DNA of 64,000 nt, from assembly GCA_963693365.1 (NCBI GenBank), contig CAVNZM010000005.1:12934377-12998376 (forward strand). The letters run 5' to 3'. Under the pieces are notes generated by a model. That model did no database searches. It had not been told where the DNA came from and was given only the letters and a program-made list of their open reading frames with translations. The translations under genes were made by a program, and so were the position numbers. Below are positions 48,821-61,772 of the stretch, piece after piece. The stretch's first letter is position 1; each line of letters opens with the position of its first letter. This stretch comes from Amoebidium appalachense. Its lineage: Eukaryota > Ichthyosporea.

Positions 48821-51030
48821 GCTGGCCTGAAGCACCACCGGTGGCCCGGCCGTGAATAGGCGTGTTGCGGAAAGAGAAGTGGATGTTCTGAACGACACTT
48901 GGACTAGTAAACTATTCAATGTGACTGCGTGACAGAGAGCCCGCAGAATGAAAGCAGAGGCTTTGTCTGGCTACGCAGATGTGACGTAGAATCTATCGAT
49001 TCGTCCTGCTCGACTAATTCTCAAGTCCCTGTTAACAAGAGAGCAAAACTCTAAAAACTAGGTTGAACCGTCCGCTGCTCAGGCCCTCCAATAAACGCCC
49101 AAAATGACCTATATCTCAAAACTACACGTTTGTTGAAAATTATAACCCAGGGAATCTTGTAGTTGATTGTGAACCAAAAGAACGAAGCTCTATTGTAGTG
49201 ACCCTATACGCCACCTCGAGTCACATGTGCTACAAAGAGAAAACTGCGGGGTTGAGCGAACGGCGGGGCGCCTTACCGGCACATTCCAACGCTATCTGTG
49301 CTAGCCAATCAGAGGCATTAGAAAAAAGTTTGGCAGTGCTTGTTGTTTTTACCGAAAAATTAAACTGACCCCCCTTAGCTGCTACAAAAGTTTCTGTAAA
49401 GCCCCTCATAGTCAAATTTAGCTCATATGTGCCGGGTATCGGCGATACTTTCAGTCAACTGGTGACTTCGCGAGTCCGCGTCGCCCCGCTTTGCAAAATG
49501 GTTCCGAGAATGACAACAGAGAACAATAATATAGCAGGTGTCTTATATCTAAACGCTAAAGTTTAAACCAAATACAAAATTACACTGAATTTTTCTGTCA
49601 CTGGTGTTGCTTTTCCAGAACAACATCGCGTGATGGCAGCTTACAGGCTGACTGTACTTCCCGAAGTATTTGGCTCCAAAGGTGAAACATGTGGATGACA
49701 TACAACCAATGGGATTGTATAAAGACATTGTCAAAAACGTTACCGATCAGCCTTCGTCATCCCTAGACTAAGACCATCACGCAGCTAAGAGCGTAGTACA
49801 CTTGACGCCAATAACAAAAAATATTGTTAATACATAGTACTAGCTGTAACTAATTAGATAGAGCATAAATCAATAAGAGATATTGGTAGCTCTAGTTACC
49901 GCACCTTCAGCCGAACCTGTTGAGCCTACGCAGGAGTGGGCTTTCGGCCAATCCGATGATAGCAGTTTTATTGAGTCTTGACTTGTGCCATGCGGGCAAA
50001 CGATTGGGCTTCCGAGTGACGCTTACTGTTCTGGTTGGTCGTTTCAACTCAGCAGCAAAGCCGTAGAAAGAAAAGCTGGCACACTGTGCAACCACGTGCA
50101 CGTGTTTAAAAACCGATGTTATCATAACTTTTTCATTAGTTAGCTACCGGGGGTGACACTTGCAAAGGTGTGCCATGGTCGGCCACCTTTTTACCCCATG
50201 AACCACAGTAGGGGAGGTGGTACTATACGTCCACGTGCACAAGCACACACACATACAGCTGGTTGGCTTGTGCACGACGGGCTTCTGAAACCTAAATGTT
50301 TCGTCAGGCATCAGGGAAGCTTTGAAACTTGGGGTATTTGCGCATTCTCCCCAACCACGTTTGCGCTTGTCAGGGAAGAATGGCAGGTTGGCAGGATTAA
50401 CTAGAGAGTCAATAAACTTGAGTTTCTGGAGTGAAAAGTTAATCGGCACACAGTGTGAGCTGGTGTCCGGGATGGGCTTCCAGATCCGAAGTCGGACACT
50501 TGTTTGTGGGACCTGGACACACACAGGTCTAAAAAAAGAAGTTCAAAAAGAACCAGAAGAAAGGATGTTTTCTGGTTGGCGAGGACGGGGTGGTGGGGTG
50601 AGTGTGGTGGAGAGGGTGGTGGTGGTGGGGAAAGGTCGGCGGTGTGTGTCTGATTTGCGTGCTGAGATCATCTGATGGTATACCGCTCGTTAACAACCTA
50701 CGAAGTGTGTGTAACCGCTCGTGCGCTATGGTTAACGCATGGGTGTGTTTGTGCCCTCATGTGCCAGGTGTGTGCCGACCTGCTGTCGCGCGGCGAAGTT
50801 TAAGTTTAGGAGAGGAACGTTAGCTAAGGAAAGTTTTGTGTGATGCTGCCGGTGTAGGTACCAGCGAATGAAAAGACCAGGTACTATTATTTGCAGTGAC
50901 TGTCCCTGTTCAAGGCCACGGTTCAATCAATATAAACTAGAGTAAACGTCTACTGACCGTGCCGTCTGAGATGCCAGCACACTTTTGCACAGACATGGTT
51001 AAATTTAGACCGGCAAGGTACAGTTACCAC
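48821..51030. other. region without a resolved gene
   Basis: Mostly normal-complexity, moderately AT-rich DNA. The secreted-protein promoter should lie at its left end. Open frames at 49230-49415 (minus) and 50144-50524 (open on both strands) show no family. GATTGG/CCAAT motifs occur near 49305 and 49705. Confidence 0.4.
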
Positions 51031-51031
51031 A

Positions 51032-51533
51032 ATGGCCGACCTGCAGCTAAGTAGGTTTCCGTATGCCAGTGCCAGGTCAACTTCATGCACTTTTTCCTTC
51101 TTTTTCAAGCCCTCCCCCACCTCATCCCCCTCCCCCCCCCCTCCCCGCCCCTCCACCACCACTCCTTCCTGTACATGTGCGTGTTCCCACACTACTGACC
51201 CCCTCCCCCCCCCTGGGGTTAGAACACTGACCCTCACCCCCCTTACCCCCGAACGCGCATACACACACACGCACGGACGCCCGACCCACCTGTGCTCCGT
51301 GCAAATCCAGTTATCAAGTGTTCCTGTGCCGATGCACCGCTGGCATCGTGCAACACATTGCATGATTTTCCCACACCTGCGTTCTCACAATTGCTCTCAG
51401 CTAGCCGACTGTGTAGGGTTTGGTGCATTTGGGTTATTTCTTCCGTTGGCGTCCTTGCTTTTCAGTCGGTCTACTTTGCCAGACCCCTGTCCTTTCACAT
51501 CATGGACATGTTCGCAATCCGACTGTGGCACGG
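51032..51533 (+). CDS. tentative N-terminus of a DEG/ENaC-like channel
   Basis: Exon 51032-51050 (ACAATGGCC start, MADLQL, donor GTAGGT, phase 1) and exon 51311-51533 (after GTGCAAATCCAG, donor CACGG|GTATGA). They join in frame. The 80-residue product has ASCNTLHDFPTPAF, then a membrane helix starting at RVWCIWVISSVGVLAFQSVY, then FARPLSFHI. The spacing of TLH, SR, W and PLSFHI matches the cytosolic gating segment, first helix and early ectodomain of DEG/ENaC channels (TxHG...W...PVSxNI). Here the family's His-Gly is His-Asp. Later exons (pore helix, Cys-rich ectodomain) were not found before the next gene. It may be a fragment, or the likeness may be chance. Confidence 0.3.
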
Positions 51534-51548
51534 GTATGAAAGAGCCCA

Positions 51549-51715
51549 ACACGCACACACGCACACATTAGATGCCCGGACACAAGAACAAACACACACA
51601 TTCACGCATAAACACATGCACGCACAAACACACGCACACACACACACACACACATACGCGCACGCACACATGCACACGCACGCACACACACACGCATACA
51701 CGCGCGCACGCCGTC
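51549..51715. repeat. CA microsatellite
   Basis: CA with CGCA and CATA variants. Two CCAATCA motifs follow at 51757 and 51786. Confidence 0.85.
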
Positions 51716-52083
51716 AAACAGAACGCAGTGCTAACAAAACACCGCTGCAAATTCAGCCAATCAAGAAGTAGGAAAGATATTGCAGCCAATCACAGCATAG
51801 ATTGCCGGTATAACAGCAGCCCTGTCAGCCTGTTACACAACCATCATCAAACAGTAACGAGAAAAAATCTTTCAAGAGGTCGAGACCTGAAAAGAAGGTC
51901 TGCGATAGCACAGCTTACCCTAAAACTAGTGGTCTACCAACCACCACTGAAGAGCACTCAGTACCAAACAGATAAGCTATTTGATCGCTGCAAAGTTGTC
52001 ACGTTCATCCCCAGAGTCAACACCACCACGCCCCTGTGCCCATTGTAACCATGGAGGGGGGAATGAGAGGTATGAGTGAGTGT

Positions 52084-52710
52084 GTATTTCTGCTTGCCTG
52101 CCTGTGTGCGTGAGCGCGTGTGTTCACGATTGAATACGTTTCTGTGAGCATGTGTGCGTGCGTAGGTGTGTATGTGTCTGTGTGTGAGCGAGCTGCCGTC
52201 TTGGTGTGCGTGCGTGTGTGTGTGTGCATGTGTGTTGGGGAAGTCGGGGAGAGACTGGGACGGATCTGTGTGTGTGCAGGGGGGGGGGGGGGGGGGGGGG
52301 AGGGGGGTAGGGGGCGGGGAGGGGGGGGGAGGATAAGGAGGGAGGGGCGGTTGCGAGGAAGGGGTCGGGACCCAGTGTCTGAGCTGTGATCTAATGGGGT
52401 GGCTCAAAACTGGCGAGGGAGAAGGGGGGGTGGAGCGTGGAGGGGAAAGGAAGGGGAAGGGACGTAGGGGCGGATCCTAGAGACTTATGTGCGCCTATGC
52501 GCCTGAGTCTTATTGTGTTTGTGCGCGCGCGCGCGCGCGTGTGTGTACCTGAGTGAGTGAGTGATAGAGAAGGGGATGAAGGGGGGGAGGAACGAGAGAG
52601 TGTGTGTACGTGTTATGTATGTGTGTGTGTGAGCTAGTGTGGGAGTGTGTGCGTGCTTCTGCGTGTGGATGTGTGCGTGCGCGCGCGCGCGCGCGTGTGT
52701 ATGTGTCTGT
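52084..52710. repeat. GT/G-rich block with CG cores
   Basis: GT variants (52084-52275), G tracts (52279-52345), and two CG cores (52523-52540, 52678-52697). Confidence 0.85.
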
Positions 52711-52808
52711 GTGGAGTGGGGATCTAGGGGCTTATGGGTGCAAAAAACGCCACACGTGTGTGTGGAATGGGGATCTAGGGGCTTATGGGTGCAAAAAACG
52801 CCACACGC
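52709..52808 (+). repeat. 50-bp tandem duplication
   Basis: Two copies of TGTGGAGTGGGGATCTAGGG plus GCTTATGGGTGCAAAAAACG plus CCACACG with one A/G difference. A second small duplication (CAGACAGATATAGCTGCAGG) lies at 53025-53085. Confidence 0.9.
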
Positions 52809-53169
52809 GTGTTACTGTTAGGAGCTGTGTAGGTGAGTAGGTCTTCACAATTGGGGAATGTGTTCAAGAGAGGACGGAACATGGGTCGGGTTGAGCATAC
52901 AGGTGTGTGGGTGCATGGCTACGGGCAAGTGCATTCTAGCCCCCCCCACTTCTTGGGGTTGCGGCCAAGCAGGATAGGGTATGCACAACCGGGAGGGTTC
53001 CCTCCAGGTCACCCCAGCAGCACACAGACAGATATAGCTGCAGGCAGTCACTGCACACACACCCAGACAGATATAGCTGCAGGCACACACAACTTGGGTC
53101 TGCCAAAGGGTTGTAGCCTGCAGTTACATATGCCTGGCTGACCCCACTCGTTGGTGGCAAAGCTCACCA

Positions 53170-53498
53170 TCATTCCCCCCTCCCCCCTCCCCCCCCCCCC
53201 CCCCCCTCCCCCCCCCCTCCCCCCCCCCAAGGCCTCACTCCGCCTCCCCTCCCCCCCCCCCGGCCCCTTCTTCCCTACCCCCCCTTCCCCACAACACAAG
53301 CCCACCCACCTATCCGTGATCGGGCTTTGTGCCTCCAATCCCAACGTCTACCCCTCCACCCGCTTACACCTTCAACCGGGCACCCCTGCGTTCTCTCTCT
53401 TTTTCCAAACGCCTGCACGGTTTTCCATTTGCCTGCAAATACTGACCGGTTTCTATCCCTCGGCACCCACCTCCCGCGGTCATTACAGCGTAAGCTAT

Positions 53499-53535
<37 letters not shown>

Positions 53536-53572
53536 CCCTTCCTCCCCCCTCCCCCCCCCCCCCCCCCCCCCA
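53170..53572. repeat. C-tract block upstream of the Vps55 gene
   Basis: C runs at 53176-53228, 53252-53262 and 53500-53572. The segment between (53290-53488) is open on plus and has a possible GTAAGC donor, but no family is secure. Confidence 0.7.
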
Positions 53573-53596
53573 GCGCCCTCTTCCCCCTCGTGCACC

Positions 53597-58457
<4,861 letters not shown>

Positions 58458-58590
58458 ATGGGAGGGAGTTACACGTGTAGACACACAGAGAGCTGTGCAT
58501 GCACCATTCACGGACACGCACACACACACACACAGCACGCATAACACAAGAAAACACCCGCACTTGCACGCAGGCGCGCGCGCACACACA

Positions 58591-58686
<96 letters not shown>

Positions 58687-59016
58687 TATATACTGCCTAC
58701 CCACTAATCTCACTGCTTTCTATTAAGCTATGGTGTGTGGAATGTTTGGGCTATTCATGCTGACACATCCAACTCTAGGCAACTTGGTGACTCATAAACT
58801 TACATGCTGCATTCAGGGACCTGATATTTACATATTCATTGCGAGGCTTTATTGTTGCACACTCATGTAGCTGATATGTGCTTCCGTGTGTGATAGGGTG
58901 GTTAGGTGGGTGTGGGTATACGTATGTGCACATGTGTGTATTGTGTGTGTGTGTTTTGGGGGTGGTGGTGATGGTGGTGGTGGTGAGAGAGGGGGGAGAA
59001 GAGGGGGGGGGGAGAA

Positions 59017-59052
<36 letters not shown>

Positions 59053-59079
59053 GGCTGAATAGCGACTGACATGAGACTT
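58458..59079. other. intergenic; CA microsatellite and G tract
   Basis: CA array 58586-58683 (about 48 units), then normal-complexity DNA, (GGT)n near 58960-58985 and a G tract 59018-59051. No gene was seen. The region ends at the 3' LTR of the next element. Confidence 0.6.
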
Positions 59080-59564
59080 TGTAAAGAGTTGGACTAGTTC
59101 GGATAAGGCAGAGTACAACTGAATCAAAATAAAGACAGATAACGGGTAGAAAGGCACACGCGGCCAGGTTGCCTTTACTATGGGCCGACTCAGTCTGTCT
59201 CAGACTGAAGTGATCCCCCGTACTGGGACGGCTTTCTTATATAGCTCCCAGGTTTCGGATCAAGGCCCAGTATTGGTTCATCCGCTGCCAGCGCGGGTGG
59301 CAACATGCCATTCGTGATTATGGTGCGGTCCAAGCCAGTCAGACCCTAAGGCTTGTCCTATTTATGCAAACCTCTTATTGGTTCACTTCGTTTATGTGAT
59401 ATGCAGCGGAAGAACATATATGGTTCACTTCTTAGGTCAGAGTGATTCCGATTGCCGGGTGCAGAAAAAATATTTATGTGACATTCATGACAAAGCACGA
59501 ATCGTATGCTAGTATATCACATTCTTCAATAAACATGTACAGTTCATGTGCACAGTTGTTTACA
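59080..59564 (-). mobile_element. 3' LTR of a truncated LTR retrotransposon
   Basis: On minus: TGTAAACAACTG ... CTCTTTACA, 485 bp, with TATATAAG promoter box and closely similar to the LTR at 61235. The preceding minus sequence AAGGGGGGGAG (59576-59565) is a polypurine tract, so this is a 3' LTR and the element's interior lies at higher coordinates. Confidence 0.85.
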
Positions 59565-59966
59565 CTCCCCCCCTTGTCGGGAGCCTGGTGGTGTCGTTAG
59601 ACAAGCAAACCACCAGGCTGAGAGGCGATAAACAACCATCAGCGAGATTTTGTGTGCACCGAGCTGCTGGACAGAACAGAGCAAGAACGGTGGAATAGAG
59701 TTGTGCACGTCTATGAGCACTTCTTCATTTGCCAAAACACATATTCATGCAGCATTCTTCTGTGTTTTCATTTTCGTGGCGAAGAGTGTTGCAGAGTGTG
59801 TGTGCGAATCTATCGCTTCGTCACTGTGCTTGGCTTTTTCTGTAGAAGTAGTATTTTCCTTTTTGGGAATTTTTCCTTTTTAGGATACTCCCGCAGATTT
59901 GTTTTCAATTACGAGTACTTTGGTTGTGTGGATGAATGGTCATACCAAACATTCGATAATGAATAC
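59565..59966 (-). mobile_element. residual internal 3' part of the minus-strand LTR element
   Basis: The first 65 bases (59966-59902 on minus) match 63936-64000 on plus with four differences. This shows it is the same family as the right-hand element. Beyond 59966 the match stops, so the rest of the interior and the 5' LTR are lost here. Confidence 0.75.
59578..59622 (-). promoter_or_regulatory. 11-bp inverted repeat upstream of the polypurine tract
   Basis: AGCCTGGTGGT and ACCACCAGGCT separated by about 18 bases, immediately 5' of the PPT on the element's strand. A stem here would sit at the 3' end of the genomic RNA. Confidence 0.5.
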
Positions 59967-60221
59967 AAGTAGGTCTGTGCGCCGACTGTCGCCGGCGCCA
60001 AAACATAACGAGACAGTTATTGATGTTGGGTTGTGTGGTTGTTACCTCCCCCCCCCCCCTCCCGGGCCCCCCGCCCCCCCCCCCCCCCCCCCTAACCACC
60101 CCCGCCTCACGCTCCCCCCCCCCCCCCCTGGCCCCCCCGTCTCACGCTCCCCCCCCCCCCCCCCCCCCCCAATCCTGCAGTTGCCGGATCTGCCAAATGT
60201 TATGACCCTTTTCCCTTTCAT

Positions 60222-60262
<41 letters not shown>

Positions 60263-60671
60263 ACCCCCCCCCAATTCCTTTCCCAACCCATTCCCACCCC
60301 GGGCCCTCCATACTATTCCTCATAATCCCCTTGCCTTCCCTTTTCTCCCCCCCCCCCCCCCCTCCCCCCCCCCCTCCCCCCCTCACAATTTACCAATGAC
60401 CACCGCCCAGCTTAAATCACCCTAGCTCTAGTGTAAAAAAATAATCATTATCAGCCACAAACCCAAGTTCTAGTACACTCGCCCTAAATGTCATATTCAC
60501 ATTCCTGAGTTGATTTAGTTGTGTTTTTCAACAACTGTCTGCCTATAGCTATTTCTATGAAAAACTACTCCGGGACGTGTGTTGCCTCTAGGGGGACATC
60601 CCCTTGGACGAAAGTGAACCTGCAATGGTTGTAAACCAGGGCACGAGAGCAGTATGCTTGCTCCAAAGGTT
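59967..60671. other. C-tract-rich junction region without a gene
   Basis: C runs at 60048-60092, 60113-60170, 60226-60272 and 60345-60382, then mixed DNA to the recombinase stop. No coding sequence was recognised. Confidence 0.5.
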
Positions 60672-61234
60672 TCACTTAAGAATAGAGGCGAATACACGTG
60701 TGGTAGTGGCAGCAATGGAGGCCGGGCGAAGTCGAGTATAGATCAGGAAACAGTCGGAGGACGATCTGCCGAGTTGTTTGACCCGGGAGTCGTCGACCCC
60801 GGCCTCAGCCAGGGCTGTGGCCCCCCCTATTCGGAGGCTGTGGCCGGCAAACCGGGAGGGTGAGAGGCCTGCCCGGGAGAGGAGGGCACGGAAGTCGGCA
60901 GAGCAAGCACCCTTGGTGTAGGGAATGCCACCAAGACTGAACAGGGGGTCGTCGGGTTGACCGGACGTTGTATCCAGGAACTGCCGGAGGAGATGGGCTG
61001 GGGAGAAGTGGGTGAGGGGCAGGGCAGCTAGAGTGACGTTGACACCTCGGGCCTGTACATCCGTCTTGGAGGTTGGCAGGTGGAGGGTGGCATGGGACAA
61101 AGTACCGGTGGGGGTGTAGCTGAAGGTCACGTCCTTCCGTTTAACGTGACGGGACGGGTTGAAGGAGGTCAGGCGGGGTCTTGGAGTAAATTCCCCCGAA
61201 CGGAGGAGACCACAAAAACCGACGATGAGGACTG
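60672..61234 (-). pseudogene. tyrosine recombinase fragment (DIRS/Ngaro/Crypton type)
   Basis: On minus, about 185 codons of the catalytic domain: GFCGLLRSGEF (first catalytic Arg), HLPTSKTDVQARG (the beta-strand Lys region), AGHSLRIGGATALAEAGVDD (HxxR) and FLIYTRLRPASIA (nucleophilic Tyr), then stop at 60672. All of R, K, HxxR and Y are present, so the domain itself looks intact. The N-terminal part is missing because the LTR at 61235 interrupts the gene exactly there. The apparent ATG upstream belongs to the LTR. Such recombinases insert circular DNA in DIRS-like retrotransposons or Cryptons. No reverse transcriptase of that type is seen nearby, so the class cannot be decided. Confidence 0.85.
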
Positions 61235-61714
61235 TGTAAACAACTGTACACATGAACTGTACATGTTTACTAAAGAATGTGATCTACTAGCACACGATTC
61301 GTGCTTTGTCATGAATATCACATAAATATTATGTCCGCACCAATAGGACTCACTCTGACCTAAGAATTGAACCATATATGGTTCTTCCGCTGCATACCAC
61401 ATAAACGAAGTGAACCAATAAGAGGTTTGCATAAATAGGACGAAGGTCTGACTGGCTCGGACCGCACCAGAATCACGAATGGCATGTTGCCACCCGCGCT
61501 GGCCGCGGATGAACCAATCCTGGGCCTTGATCCGAAACCTGGGGGCTATATAACAAAGCCGTCCCAGTACGGGGATCACATCAGTGAAGTCTGAGACAGA
61601 CTGAGTCGGCCCATAGTAAAAGCAACCTGGCCGCGTGTGCCTTTCTACCCGTTCTCTGTCTTTATTTTGATTCAGTTGTACTCTGCCTTATCCTAACTAG
61701 TCCAACTGTTTACA
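61235..61714 (+). mobile_element. 5' LTR of an LTR retrotransposon
   Basis: TGTAAACA ... TGTTTACA, 480 bp, with 8-bp inverted ends. It contains CCAAT motifs, the CArG-like CCATATATGG (61372) and GGGGGCTATATAAC as TATA box. It is followed at once by a primer-binding site. It interrupts the recombinase gene. The flank GAGGACTG should give the target duplication, the other copy of which would lie beyond the window. Confidence 0.88.
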
Positions 61715-61772
61715 TTGGCGACCGCGGCAGGACACTGTTATACATTGCCAACTGTTTACATTGGCGACCGCG
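61715..61772 (+). other. primer-binding site, tandemly duplicated
   Basis: TTGGCGACCGCGGCAGGACA directly after the LTR resembles the tRNA-Arg-type PBS (TGGCGACCG...) known from several Ty3/gypsy elements. The block CCAACTGTTTACATTGGCGA + CCGCG is repeated 46 bp downstream (61702 and 61748), so the LTR end plus PBS is present twice. Confidence 0.7.

Noticed and set aside
53290-53488. Continuation exon of the DEG/ENaC-like frame (VIGLCASNPNVYP resembling VTICxxNPxxYP)
   Set aside because: The phase does not fit the donor at 51533, the same DNA is open on minus, and it lies about 100 bp before the Vps55 start. The similarity is probably chance.
59080-61714. DIRS-like element with inverted terminal repeats
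   Set aside because: The inverted repeats are typical LTRs with a PPT on one and a PBS on the other. The internal pieces belong to two separate insertions.
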